64,000 bases of DNA from Patiria pectinifera (lineage: Eukaryota > Echinodermata > Asteroidea > Valvatida > Asterinidae). Shown here in pieces: positions 1 through 32,479 of this stretch; position 1 is the stretch's first letter, and every line of letters starts with the position of its first letter. The translations under genes and the position numbers were made by a program. Under the pieces are notes generated by a model. That model was given only the letters and a program-made list of their open reading frames with translations, did not search any database and was not told the origin of the DNA. The stretch is from contig CM057142.1 of the NCBI GenBank assembly GCA_029964075.1, positions 1,069,770 to 1,133,769 of the forward strand. Reading direction: 5' to 3'.

Positions 1-2
1 CG

Positions 3-275
3 AGGAAAAATTATCGTTGAATTCCGGATTTCTGTGATTAATTATCACGGTAATGCGGTATCGCGGAAGGCAATTCAAGCTTCCGTAATTCTGGCTAGAC
101 CGTCCGAGTTATTCCAACCAAGATGATCTGGGACGGCCACGGGGTTTCTTCCGGCAGGGAGTTGGCGGTTGACCTTTCCCGGAATTGATAGCGATGCCTA
201 GAACATTTTTGGCTAGCGGGGACATTGTCAGCCAGGCGAGCGACGTGACCAAATAAGGCGGTTATTGTGTGTATA
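3..275 (-). mobile_element. Non-LTR retrotransposon (LINE) 3' relic
   Basis: The minus strand reads LFGHVARLADNVPASQ and, after a one-base shift, GKGQPPTPCRKKPRGRPRSS WLE. This is the familiar FGH(V/I)AR ... RGRP ... W tail that follows the reverse transcriptase in CR1/Jockey-like LINEs. It is frameshifted and has an in-frame stop, so it is dead. Confidence 0.6.
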
Positions 276-509
276 CCCACACACACTTACATAGGCATAG
301 AAGTGGGGTACTTCCTTTGTTTTGGTGTACTAAAATTTTGCAACGTCGCACACTTATGTCAAAATGCTCTTATTTTAGCCATAGTTATTTTCCTGGGCTG
401 AAATTCGGACTTAATATCCCTTTTCAAAAACTCTTCCATTTGCGACGTATCAACCCACGTTGGAAATTCCTAGGTTTTTTTAAGTAACATCCATATATCT
501 ATTTCGTGA

Positions 510-600
510 AAAACTTGTGGGGTACCTAAACGGTACCCCGCAAGTCGGTGGGTATTCCTTGTGGGGTACCTCCCATTGTTCCGGTACCCCACAAGGCAGT
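510..600. repeat. Short palindromic repeat with GGTACC cores
   Basis: CTTGTGGGGTACC occurs at about 517 and 559, and its reverse complement GGTACCCCACAAG at about 581. It can form a hairpin. No coding is seen. Confidence 0.5.
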
Positions 601-640
601 GTTTGTACACGCACTCATACTCGTCGAAAGTAGTGCGCGT

Positions 641-781
641 ACTTACACTGCAAAAACTGTAGGGTTGATTTAAAACCATTCGGTATCTATACAGGACAAC
701 ACCAGTAAAATTTAACACCAGATTGTCCTGCGTAGATACCAATGGTGTAAATTTAACACTCCAGTTTTTGCAGTATAATAC
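641..781. mobile_element. MITE with terminal ACTGCAAAAACTG inverted repeat
   Basis: ACACTGCAAAAACTG at the left is matched by CAGTTTTTGCAGT at the right; nested inside are the inverted pair TATCTATACAGGACAA / TTGTCCTGCGTAGATA and repeated AATTTAACAC words. It is about 140 bp with no coding. Confidence 0.65.
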
Positions 782-999
782 TCTTACTCGTGCTCAACAC
801 TCACAATCGTTTTGAAATGTGTAAAGGTCAACTTTTAAGCGAAACGTGTCTCCCGAATGGGCAAGTTGAGTGATTTGTCCATACTTTTTGGAAATGCTTT
901 GTACTGTGCCTAGGCCCACATGCATTCAAGGTATGCTTGTATAGGATTGATTCAACGTAAGACTACCTAACACCCATGTTGTTTGTCTATCTTTCTTAG

Positions 1000-1140
1000 G
1001 ATGTGCAGGAGATTGATCGCATCGAGAACGAGATCAAGGATATCCTCGTAGTAATGCGTGCCGCGGTTCCCACCGTCGACAAGTACGAACACATCCTGCC
1101 GGGTTTGTCCCTAAAGATTCCAGCTCGCGCTCTTAACGTG
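1000..1140 (+). CDS. Subtilase exon A: start of I9 propeptide
   Basis: Acceptor TTCTTAG lies just before the exon and donor GTAAGT just after it. The exon is 47 codons, phase 0 at both ends, and begins [16 protein letters not shown]. It resembles the first helix and strand of an I9 inhibitor domain. Confidence 0.82.
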
Positions 1141-4100
1141 GTAAGTCGCTGGTTTGGTTCCCTGACCAGACGATCGGTGACATTTCACAATGGATTGAAA
1201 TTCTCGAATGTCTTGAGTTTAAGAATTCTACAATTTTAGGACTGATAAGCACTGCAGATATTTTTATGGAAATAAAAACATTTCACACCTGGAAATACCC
1301 GAGCTACCCGAACATATTCGAGTGTCATTGAAACGTATTCTGAACATGTCAGACATGTTCGGGCATGGGCAGGTTCCTGACCATTTTGATTCGAGCCGTG
1401 GCGCCCACCTGACCTAGAAGATTGTTTTCAGAAGTTTGTAAGGATTGGTCTGGGAATTAAAAGGTACCCACATAGCAGCCCCTTATTACACTTGTACCCA
1501 GCGCCCAGTCAAAGGCATTCCTCATACTCTGTCTTTGACTTAAGTGTCTGGCAGTGATTGCCCCTTGCAAGTTGATTGGCCCATCAGGCCTGACGTTGCC
1601 GAGCGGCCATTTTAGTTCACCCAGCAGCGTGTTGTGAGCTGCGTTTCGGCCCGCTTGGTATGTCGTGCAAAGTTAACATTTTTCCCCATATAGAGATAAA
1701 TAATTATCTAATTTTCAATCGAGACTCCTTTGTTTTAGGCCTAAAGGCCTGAACGTGTAAAGGTCACTCCTCTCAAGCCGAAACGAGAGACATCTGTATT
1801 AGATTAAGAGAAACGCCTATTAGAAAGGAGACATGTCTATTAGAATTAGAGATGAGTCCTTTGAAATAGGGATTTGGGATTAAATGTTAAATTTGCACGC
1901 CATACTAGCTGGGTGGACTACTATAGGGGCATCAGTGACAGCACCCTAGCTGCCTATCCAAGTCGGTAATGGAGATCAGGGGTCATTACCTATTTTGTTC
2001 AGGTGCGTGGTATTGAAGGCATCGAGTACATTCATGAGGACGTGATCGGAACCATCTACGGCTCGCAATCCGGCGCAACGTGGGGCATCGATCGCATCGA
2101 CAGTCGCACTGGAACCGATGGTGTCTTCAAATACAACGATAATGGTAGGCCTATACCGTGCGGCAGGATACCATGCAAATAGCTCCATCAGCTTTTTGGG
2201 GGTCTTCTTTGCCCCACTTAATTTTTACAATTGAATGTACACAACCACCTATAAAATTATTCCAGCATTAATTCCAACACTATGTGCAACATATCCTTAT
2301 TTTTTAGCACCGCAATCATGTCACTGTAGGTACAAGTTGAAAAGGGAAAATATGAGAGAAAATTGGGAAGAGAAAAGGATCAGGAATCAGGCAAGCATCA
2401 CTGCCACTCTTGCAAATACTATTCTAATTTTATGAAAATGGCATTTTGAATTATATGAAAGTGCAGATGTGTAGGCGTGCACATATTTTCACATACATTG
2501 CATTGTCATTAAAGGTGGCAGTCGAGGATGCAAGTTTGTTTAAAGTTAAATTATACTTACTTATATTCCTAGATACAAGTTTTACCATGTGTAAGATGGT
2601 GCACAACCATTCCTTTTCAAAATTGCTGCAGCCCACGCTAAGAGTTCGTGACACCCCATCCAAATTGTTTCATTGACGCCTATGAAATCAAGGATATCAT
2701 TTTGATTGTCTCTGGATACATTTTCCTCTTCCTCAATAGCTCTTGGCAGCGGGGCGAGGTTTTTCATTGTGGATACTGGAATCCGCACAACTCACCAAGT
2801 GTTCGGTGGACGAGCCTCCAGAGTCTACGGAGCTACTGACGATCATGGGCACGGGACCCATTGTGCCGGCACTGCTGGTGGTGACGTCTACGGTATCGCG
2901 CGTAAAGCCAATGTCTACAGCGTGAAAGTCTGCAACTCCTGGGGAAGCTGCCCAACTTCAACGGTCCAAGCTGGTAGGTCGTCACCCGCTAAACGTTTGC
3001 TCCTTTGATTCACACAAAGAACTCATTTCCTCGCTGAAATGCTCTTTTCCAGATTACGTTTCTTTGTCGATCAGTCCATCAGATCAGTCTGTCGGTCTTG
3101 ATATGCTCCCTCCTTGCAGTTTCTGAAAAATTTGGTGGAAAAGTTGTCCATTGCTAGACCGACGGATGGCATGACGTCATACCTGGGTCTTTTCTTGGGG
3201 CCTCCCTTTTTCACTTCTTAGTTCTCATTTTCGGCCGACTCTATGTTGGGTTCCTGACGAAGAAAAACAAAACTTTTTTTCATTACCGCCAACCCTACTA
3301 ACGAAACGAAGCAACATTTATGTATCATTTATTAGATAATTTCTCAGGAACGACACAATTGAAATATAAAAATATAAGACAATTTCAAAATTCAATTACA
3401 TAAAAATTAACAATGAAGGAAATCAGGCTCCGCGTTATTTGAAATGTTATTGAAAATGAATATCAGATTATTACGCGACGTATAGCAACCAGTGTAATCC
3501 CAGAAGATGATAGGATATGTTGCCTCTCATCATATTAGGTGTCTATAATATACACTGAACTTTACCGCTACAGTATGTTATGGCTGTCACTACAGCAAAA
3601 ACATTAGTGAGCTTCTTGGCGCAGATAAGTCAACTACATCTTACCAAATATTGTTTTATTCAATGATTATTCATTGCAATTTTCCCAAAGAAGACAATTT
3701 TTTCACATTTTTTTTAACAGACCGAACCTACCAAAAGATATATCAACCCTTACAGAAATATAAGAACCTAAGATAAAAAGAGATGCTCTTGAATGAGTAT
3801 TATGCTTCATATTAGATTTGTTATTACCTTTAAGGTATTATTTAATCTGCATGTTGAGGTTAGTCACTATACTTGGAGCTGAACAAAATGTGTGTCTCAT
3901 TGGCTATCCTAGGCCTGGTAAAAAGTTAAGTCAAAATGTCTGTTGTGTTTCCCTACAAAAGGCTTGAATAAGATCGTGAGCCAGTTTGGCACGGGCAACG
4001 GCAAGGGAGTGGTGTCAATGTCTCTTGGCTTTTCGAAGAACACCCAGATGGACAATATGGTCAACGACATGCTTAACAAAGGCTACACTGTGTCCGTTGC

Positions 4101-5478
4101 TGCTGGCAACGAGAACTCCAATGCCTGCAACGTCTCCCCCGCCAATGTTCCTGGGGTGAGTTGTTCAAAAGGACGAAAATTATAATAAAACCAAATGTCT
4201 TGAATCTGGTCATATTTTTCGGCAAGGGAGTGGTGACGGGATGGCCACTGACATGCTAATAACAAAGGCTACACCGTGTCTGTTGCTGCTGGCAACGATA
4301 ACGCCAATGCTTGCAACACCTCCCCCGCCTATGTTGCTTGGGTGAGTTGTAATAAAGGACCAAAATTATACGTCCAAACTACTTGCTTAAATCTGGTCAT
4401 AATTTTCAAAGTCGAACTACCCATACTTTCTTGCGCGGGCGAAAGTCGATATTGAATGTAAATACGGACTGGGGGTGTTTAACCGGTTTAGCCTTTCAAA
4501 TAAAGGGGTCAAGTAATGAAAAACAATTATCCTAAAAGCTAAATCAATAACGAGGAGAAATGGTCAACAGCTATGTTGCTCCATCAGACTTAAGCCGTTC
4601 TTTTAAGAGTGACCTAGCAGAAAAAAAAGGATTCGATCGATCAACCTGTGGCTCATCAAGAATCTGTCCATGGTGATAGCTCAACAACCTCGAATTTTGC
4701 GAGGGTCCTCATCTGGCGCAAGAGGGCGCTGTTCATTGAAATAAGATTGTGAATAGCCGGACAGATTCTATTGTAGAATTTAATCTGAATTCATATTTCA
4801 TTAACTCAGGGTTTCTTCTTTTGTTGTTCCTTTTTCCCCTTTTCATTTTTTTTTTGAGGGGGTGGGGTCTCGGGGAGAAACCTCCTCCTCCCCAGTGATC
4901 AACAGCCACTTCACCAAAGTTACAAAAGTTCATTATCAAAGTGATGCAAAACCATTGATTTATGACTTGGTTTGTTTTCAGTGCCTCACTGCTGGTGCCT
5001 CAACCTCCAGTGATTCTCGGGCGTATTTCTCCAATTGGGGCTCGTGCGTGGACCTGTTTGCTCCGGGCTATAACATTGTCAGTGCTAGCTACTCCTCTAA
5101 CACTGGAAGTGCAACCATGTCGGGAACATCCATGGCTTGCCCTCACGTGACTGGTGAGTTTTCCGACTTTTTTCCGATCGCAAGTACATACAGACGGTTT
5201 AGTTTTGTTGGGCGCTGTAATGACAACATCAATATAACAGAAGTCACGCAGTGATCATTCACACACACCGCCATGTCCTGATGATTACCAGTCCCTTGCC
5301 TAAATATTCACACTGCTTTTCATTTGCAGGTGCCGCCACTGTTTACTTGGGTTCGAACCCAGGTTCCTCCCCATCGGCCGTCCATTCTGCCATCGTGAAT
5401 GCTGCCACCAATGGCGTCATTTCTGACACCAAAGGGTCTCCCAACAAGTTGCTCTACGTCGCGGTAAACACTCAATAA
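1000..5478 (+). CDS. Proteinase K-like subtilase (S8 family), six exons, 5' incomplete
   Basis: Predicted secreted serine endopeptidase. Exons 1000-1140, 2003-2144, 2740-2973, 3962-4155, 4982-5153 and 5330-5478 join in one frame to give 343 residues and a TAA stop. Seen in the sequence: an I9 inhibitor-like propeptide (first about 75 residues), then the catalytic Asp in IVDTG, the His in [11 protein letters not shown], the oxyanion Asn in AAGNEN and the Ser in SGTSMACPH. Residue order and spacing follow proteinase K. In this family the propeptide assists folding and is then cleaved off. All introns have GT-AG ends and phases match at every junction. No signal peptide or start Met is visible, so at least one upstream exon is missing or lies before base 1. 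The product could be digestive or extracellular; the sequence does not decide. Decayed copies of its exons lie at 4196-4345 and 5678-5730. Confidence 0.9.
2003..2144 (+). CDS. Subtilase exon B: end of propeptide and start of mature enzyme
   Basis: Acceptor TTTTGTTCAG, donor GTAGGC. It encodes [16 protein letters not shown], the usual end of an I9 domain, then [13 protein letters not shown], the typical N-terminal strand of mature S8 proteases. It ends in phase 1. Confidence 0.88.
2740..2973 (+). CDS. Subtilase exon C: catalytic Asp and His
   Basis: Acceptor CCTCAATAG, donor GTAGGT. It contains [12 protein letters not shown] (catalytic Asp) and [15 protein letters not shown] (catalytic His). 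Both ends are in phase 1. The segment between the two catalytic residues is slightly shorter than in fungal proteinase K. Confidence 0.93.
2994..3950. other. Subtilase intron, nothing recognised
   Basis: AT-rich intron between exons C and D. I see no open frame, repeat or RNA signal in it. Confidence 0.6.
3962..4155 (+). CDS. Subtilase exon D: substrate-binding strand and oxyanion Asn
   Basis: Acceptor CTACAAAAG, donor GTGAGT. It encodes [13 protein letters not shown] and [19 protein letters not shown]; the Asn of AAGNEN is the oxyanion-hole residue. The last part of this exon is duplicated as a decayed copy just downstream. Confidence 0.92.
4196..4345 (+). pseudogene. Decayed tandem copy of subtilase exon D
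   Basis: The second half of exon D plus its donor and about 40 bases of intron are repeated here. The copy keeps GGCAAGGGAGTGGTG, the segment for AAGN and the donor GGGTGAGTTGT. It has lost about 40 bases in the middle and carries a 2-base insertion (CTAATAACAAA against CTTAACAAA) that breaks the frame. It is unlikely to be spliced in usefully. Confidence 0.8.
4982..5153 (+). CDS. Subtilase exon E: catalytic Ser
   Basis: Acceptor TTTGTTTTCAG, donor GTGAGT. It encodes [15 protein letters not shown] and [12 protein letters not shown] with the nucleophilic Ser. It starts in phase 0 and ends in phase 1. Confidence 0.94.
5330..5478 (+). CDS. Subtilase exon F: C-terminal helix and stop
   Basis: Acceptor CATTTGCAG. 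It encodes [17 protein letters not shown] and ends LLYVAVNTQ followed by TAA, the normal C-terminal end of a proteinase K-like enzyme. Confidence 0.92.
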
Positions 5479-5492
5479 CTTGTAACATAGAT

Positions 5493-5498
5493 AATAAA
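5493..5498 (+). terminator. Polyadenylation signal of the subtilase gene
   Basis: AATAAA lies 15 bases after the stop codon. Position and sequence fit a canonical poly(A) signal; cleavage would then fall near 5510-5525. Confidence 0.6.
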
Positions 5499-5677
5499 GC
5501 CTGCTAGTTACACACACACAAAAAAGGACAACGTATAGACCATTATCATGTTGCGGCCATCTTATTTTTTCTCCATTCAAATCAACATAACCAAAGCGAG
5601 GCTAGAAGGAAAAATAGTCTGGTTCCCTTTTGAACAAAAAAACATTATCATTCGGTACTGCTATTGGATACAACAGT

Positions 5678-5730
5678 AATGGTAGGCCTATACCGTGCGG
5701 CAGGATACCATGCAAATAGCTCCATCAGCT
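5678..5730 (+). pseudogene. Relic copy of the subtilase exon B / intron boundary
   Basis: These 53 bases match 2141-2193 essentially exactly: the last bases of exon B, its GTAGGC donor and the start of the intron. The bases just before are similar but diverged (TACAACAGTAATG against TACAACGATAATG). It may be the remnant of a tandem gene duplicate, or of a repeat that was copied along with the exon border. Confidence 0.7.
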
Positions 5731-5899
5731 ATCCCCGGCAAATATTTTAAAATGTATACTCTCGGTGAAAAACGGACGGGGATCCGACGGGCCACGCGTT
5801 ATTACTTTGAGGAAGAACAATCGTTCAAAAGGCGTGGCAATTTTCACGCACCTCCTAAGACTTTATGCGCGGGTTATGATGGCCTCACGATACGCGGAT

Positions 5900-6330
5900 A
5901 AACCAAGGTAAAACAAACTGTAGTGGAGTCTCATTTCGCGTTTTTCTTTTAGCGCGTCATGCGTCCATGAGACCTCACGCGGTCAACTGCCGCGTACAAT
6001 GCGTATGAAGTCAAACCGTTTTCACGCTCCGGGCTTGGTGACTAAACAAAATCAAACAATGGCCACTTCAGATTCTATTAAAACATGTTTCATGCCAGTT
6101 TGTCACACCCCCAAATATGCATCCGCTGCAGTAATGAAATATTTAAATTCATGTCAGTTATGTGACCGAGCGCAGAACAATTACAAATTATGTGCATGTT
6201 CTCAACTTTAGGCTTTGAATACAGAAGAAACTTCATGGGAGCAAGAGTATATAGGCCTATATCTATTTGAAACAAATGAAAGAAAATATCCCCTCATAAT
6301 TTTAAAAACTTCTGCTAAAACAATCAGGGG
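5900..6330. other. Intergenic sequence, nothing recognised
   Basis: No coding signal. Short dispersed words only. Confidence 0.4.
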
Positions 6331-6830
6331 AAAGTGGCCAGGAAACGCCTCAGATTGCACCACATAGCATCTGCGATCCAAAATTTCACGGGGCCCTTGA
6401 GCGGGCCCCGGATCCCACGCCGTAAGGGCTTCGCGCTCCGCGCTCGCATTAGTCCTCCGGCCAAATTTCCTATATGCTTTATTCACCCTAGCGGTGCCCC
6501 CACCTATTTGGAACCTTCAGCAGCGAATGGCTGAGGCTCGGACTACAAGTGGCCGAAATCCCTTTCCAAAATAAAAAGTTGTGAAAAAAAAACTTTGAGT
6601 ACATAACAAACTTTATAAAGAAGAAAAAATAACAAATTTTAATGGAATTTTCGATGTTTAAAACGTTTTCTAAACGGTGGAAAGTGGCCGGGAATCGACT
6701 CAGATTGCACCACAGAGCATCTAAAATCCAAGTTTTTCCGGGGCCCTTAAGCGGGCCCCGGGCGCCACGCCGTAAGGGCTTCGCGCGCTCGCAGGTCCAG
6801 TCAGTTACCGTGTCACGCGTAGCTCCTCTA
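6330..6830. repeat. Two diverged copies of a dispersed GGGCCC-hairpin repeat
   Basis: Copy 1 (6330-6450) and copy 2 (6660-6800) share GGAAAGTGGCC, CTCAGATTGCACCACA, GAGCGGGCCCCGG-type hairpins and CACGCCGTAAGGGCTTCGCG. A related inverse copy (GATGCTCTGTGGTGCGATTTGAG) lies near 44910. The family is unknown to me. Confidence 0.65.
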
Positions 6831-7231
6831 TTTTCTCGTCCACACAGGGCTTCAGAAAATTCGCAATTTTCATGGCAAACCATGACCGATCCAAACAAAC
6901 AAAGTTGTTTTGGGTAGTTAAAGAAATACTTCATACATCTATCAAGGTATTTTTTTCTCAAAGAAAGGATTTCGATGCATTTTGACGATATTGTTTCACG
7001 GACAAATCGACTAAAAATTAGGTCATGACATTTCCGGGTTTTTTTTCGAGAACGACGAAAGTCTCCCAAATGTTGAGGTAATCAAACGAAAGAGTGAACC
7101 TTCATCTACAAAAAAATCTCGTGAACGTGATGTCGTTAATATTTTAAGAATTCGATGTACACCTAAAGTTTCCAACAACTTCCATTTTTCACAACGCGAA
7201 AAGATCGTCGCCATTGTAAAGCATAGAGCGA

Positions 7232-7731
7232 NNNNNNNNNNNNNNNNNNNNNNNNNNNNNNNNNNNNNNNNNNNNNNNNNNNNNNNNNNNNNNNNNNNNN
7301 NNNNNNNNNNNNNNNNNNNNNNNNNNNNNNNNNNNNNNNNNNNNNNNNNNNNNNNNNNNNNNNNNNNNNNNNNNNNNNNNNNNNNNNNNNNNNNNNNNNN
7401 NNNNNNNNNNNNNNNNNNNNNNNNNNNNNNNNNNNNNNNNNNNNNNNNNNNNNNNNNNNNNNNNNNNNNNNNNNNNNNNNNNNNNNNNNNNNNNNNNNNN
7501 NNNNNNNNNNNNNNNNNNNNNNNNNNNNNNNNNNNNNNNNNNNNNNNNNNNNNNNNNNNNNNNNNNNNNNNNNNNNNNNNNNNNNNNNNNNNNNNNNNNN
7601 NNNNNNNNNNNNNNNNNNNNNNNNNNNNNNNNNNNNNNNNNNNNNNNNNNNNNNNNNNNNNNNNNNNNNNNNNNNNNNNNNNNNNNNNNNNNNNNNNNNN
7701 NNNNNNNNNNNNNNNNNNNNNNNNNNNNNNN
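7232..7731. other. Assembly gap, 500 N
   Basis: Exactly 500 N, a placeholder length. It lies where the missing POMT2 3' exons would be expected. Confidence 0.99.
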
Positions 7732-7835
7732 TGGAGGACACCAATGTACATGAGGACACCAAAAAAGCAAAATAATACCCACCTTGTCTGTACAATCCAA
7801 GCTTGAAAAAAAGACACAAAAAAAACAAAAAAAAG
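7732..7835 (-). repeat. Dispersed repeat with CTTGTCTGTACAATCC
   Basis: The segment is an inverse copy of 51980-52070: GGTGTCCTC, ATGTACAT, a shared CCACCTTGTCTGTACAATCC word and an A-rich or T-rich end. It may be a retroposed or MITE-like family; no termini are clear. Confidence 0.55.
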
Positions 7836-7915
7836 CCGAGGCCGAGGCCACAACCGCGAGGCCAAGGCCAAGGCCGAGGCCACCACCTCTGAGGCCAAGG
7901 CCGAGGCCGAGGCCA
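7836..7915. repeat. GGCCAAGGCCGAGGCC minisatellite
   Basis: Short array of 6-base units (GGCCAA / GGCCGA). It is one of five such arrays in the window. Confidence 0.8.
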
Positions 7916-7919
7916 GCTA

Positions 7920-10180
7920 TCAAAACACGTAATAAAATATAAATCACTAAAACATGGCTAAGATCATTATGTTGGAGTTTTAACATCTTTTTAGTTGAAT
8001 TCACTGAGTTTTGGAGTGCCTGGCCTACAAATTTACAGCTTGCAATGGGTTTCCTTTTGTAGGGAGTCCGTCAAATTTTTTTTTTTAAAGAAAGAAATCT
8101 CAAGTTTTGTATCACTGAAAGCAAATTACACAACAAAATCAATGGCGTTTGAATCAGGCTCATAGGTGTTTGCCCTTTGGAGATACAACAATTTAAATGG
8201 CCAAATTTTGAGTTTCGAGGCTATTCTGTAAGATTTACATTATTTACTTTTAGCATGTTTTATCAATCTTATTTTCAAAACCTATCAAAATGCTTAATAT
8301 CAAAGGAATTCCCATTAAATAAACAACAACTTGATTCTTTGAATCAGGTTTTTACCACTCATAACCAAAAAGTTACGACCCCCCCCCCCCCGACCTTCGC
8401 ACTGTCCAAGAGCGCGCCGAGCAAACACCGCGATGCGACCAGACAATGCCAGACGGCCCGCCGTTACACACGGGCAAAGCATAGTTCCAATCCCGCTCCA
8501 CATAATGGGATAAGACTTCCATGCATAATCACTGTTAATACCGCGGTACCAGACAAAGTCTGGCAATGGCCAATCCCGCTCCAAACAACACGGAAACACG
8601 GAACATGCGTGCATGATTTCACTCAGTCCATCAAAATGATCATGAATTCTCGGAACATCCGATTTGAATCCAATGGCTTCGAAGAATTTTAAGATCATGG
8701 AAAGAGGTAGGGAGTCCAGAGGTTTTGGCCGTATTTCTGTAACCACGCAAAATTAGTCAATTTCAAAACGTGCTTATACATGTAATAAGTATCAACATGG
8801 CTCTAAAAATACAAAAAAGTATCCTGGTATCACGAGGAATACTGACTCCTGTTATTAAAACATTCATTCAGAACTTTGCATTCATTTGGATGGAAAAATG
8901 AATTCTGAAATCGCGCTTTCCATATCGACCATTTGCGCCAAACATTACCGTGTGAGCCGGAACTTTCATTTAAATCACCTTGTAAAAATAAAATCTACTT
9001 GATAAATCGTAATTGATTTTATCATATCTTTATGAAAAAAAATGGTACGGACTAGTACACTCGATCGTACCCAGAAAGTTCAGACTTTTACTTAAACAGT
9101 GGCCTATAAAAAGAAATGATTAAGCTAGCCGCACCTTGCCGCAAATCATTTTTAAAGGTCGGGTACAGAGGCGAAACGAGAAAATTTTGTACAACACTGC
9201 AACCAGAATAGTCTACTACCACATGTTATTGTACGCAAATGGGATTGGTGCCAGACTTAAGTAGTCTGGCACGCGGTAACAGTTACAACGCTTGCACGCA
9301 CGTGGAAAGCTGAAGCGCAGGCTAGGCGAAGATGCTACGTACGTGAGTACGTTCAATGCAACCATTTCCAGTTCATTCGTGCGTTCGTTTCACGGAACCC
9401 ACTGCGGCAGAATCTCGAGGGTTTGATACGGTAAAAAATTAAAATTAATTAGAATAGAAAACACATCAAAATGGGCGGCCTCAAGCCGGCCTCGACCGAT
9501 TCGCCGAGGCCGGAAGGCTCCGAGGCCGAGGCCAAGGCCGAGGCCTTGCACCTCCGAGGCCAAGGCCGAGGCCGAGGCCATGAAAATCGGCCTCGAGGCC
9601 GGCCTCGAGGCCGAGGCCGGCCTCGAGACCTTCAACACAGATAAAATCCACTTTTGTTGAACAATTTAAACTTTTAAACTAAGGTTTTATCGCTGGTGAT
9701 GTTTGAAGACAATTGTGACAACGATTCTTGAAATTGCATTTTTGGACGAAAGAGGTTTTAGGGTCATTGTGTTTAAATGGTGATATTCTTTCAACGGATT
9801 GAGCAATTTCAGTATTTTTTTTCAACTAAAAGTACCTGATAAAATTGACTTTCCAGTCATGATTATGTTTGGTGCTACATATTTTCTTAAATATGAGATA
9901 TAATTTTTAGGGTTTGGGTTCCGCTTTTTTTGACTCGCCCTGTGCAAGTGCAAGTACGAGTATTAGTTCTTAACACTGCGCTTGAAAATGTTTGCATATC
10001 TGTAGGTTCCAAACCTGAACTCTTCCCATTCACAATAACCCAATGTCCATGTACACACACAAGGGTCTGGTCCAAGGGAGGGGGTTGGGTTGACTAACCA
10101 TAGACCAATATTAATTATTTGCATAATGAAAACAATCCTCAATATTTCTTTTAACTTTTCACACAACCAAGGCATCAATG
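7920..10180. other. Region expected to hold POMT2 3' exons; none found
   Basis: Apart from the minisatellite at 9478 I see no splice-flanked POMT2-like peptide. The region carries a poly-C run near 8380 and no convincing coding signal. Confidence 0.5.
9478..9630. repeat. GGCCGAGGCC minisatellite
   Basis: Array of GAGGCC / AAGGCC units, partly self-complementary (GGCCTCGAGGCC). The apparent open frames over it are repeat artefacts. Confidence 0.8.
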
Positions 10181-10187
10181 GCACTAA

Positions 10188-10346
10188 GCTAACCTTTTTG
10201 AGTGGTAAGACATCTGCACTAGAAAGCAGGATGTCGTGGGTTCGAGTCCCACCCGAGTGATCTTTTCCAACTTTCACTCGGGAGGTAAAACACTGAGTAT
10301 ACAGTGTTCAAACGTCGGTGAAGGGCAAAAATCTAATTTGATTTAA
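10188..10346 (+). mobile_element. tRNA-derived SINE, copy 1
   Basis: Box A-like GAGTGGTAAGAC and box B GGTTCGAGTCC (about 10239), followed by the shared body CCAACTTTCACTCGGGAGG, ACTGAGTATACAGTGTT and GGTGAAGGGCAAAA and the tail TTTGATTTAATTTGATT. Confidence 0.8.
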
Positions 10347-10523
10347 TTTGATTAACCTTTTCCAGAAAGCCACACTGATTCATAGAAATGTTGCTTTACT
10401 CTAAGCTTTATCCCCATTTTGACTTTAATTTAATTCATGTCTTTTATTCATCAATCATAAATAATAAAAAAAACGACATGGAGGAAACTTAGAACATCAT
10501 GAACATGAACAAGAAATTGCAAT

Positions 10524-10621
10524 GCTTACTTCTGGGGTTGCATTGATATTTCACATCCCGTAAACTATTGGTAATATCTCTAGTGTTTGGATGTAACCTT
10601 GCTCTGTTAAAAGAAAACCCC
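10524..10621 (-). pseudogene. Decayed tandem copy of POMT2 exon 13
   Basis: The exon 13 region, including about 15 bases of flanking intron (AAATTGCAATGCTT), is repeated here with about 80 percent identity. The copy has many substitutions, an altered acceptor side and small indels, for example CCAAACACTAGAGATATTACC against CCAGACACTAGAGATTCC. It is probably not an alternative exon because the frame is damaged. Confidence 0.75.
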
Positions 10622-10689
10622 CGAAAATGACGATAATTTACTTTTCAGGAAATTGCAATGCTTGCATTTGAAAACGAGTAATAACTTAC

Positions 10690-32446
<21,757 letters not shown>

Positions 32447-32479
32447 CTTTAATACCGGAATACAAAATGTATTTTATAT

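Noticed and set aside
8177-8746. Overlapping frames of 171 and 143 residues on opposite strands
   Set aside because: They cross a poly-C run and show no known motif; neither matches the missing POMT2 C-terminus.
32471-32478. TATAAAAT on the minus strand as POMT2 TATA box
   Set aside because: It is only about 25 bases before the ATG, which would leave almost no 5' leader; the region is simply AT-rich.
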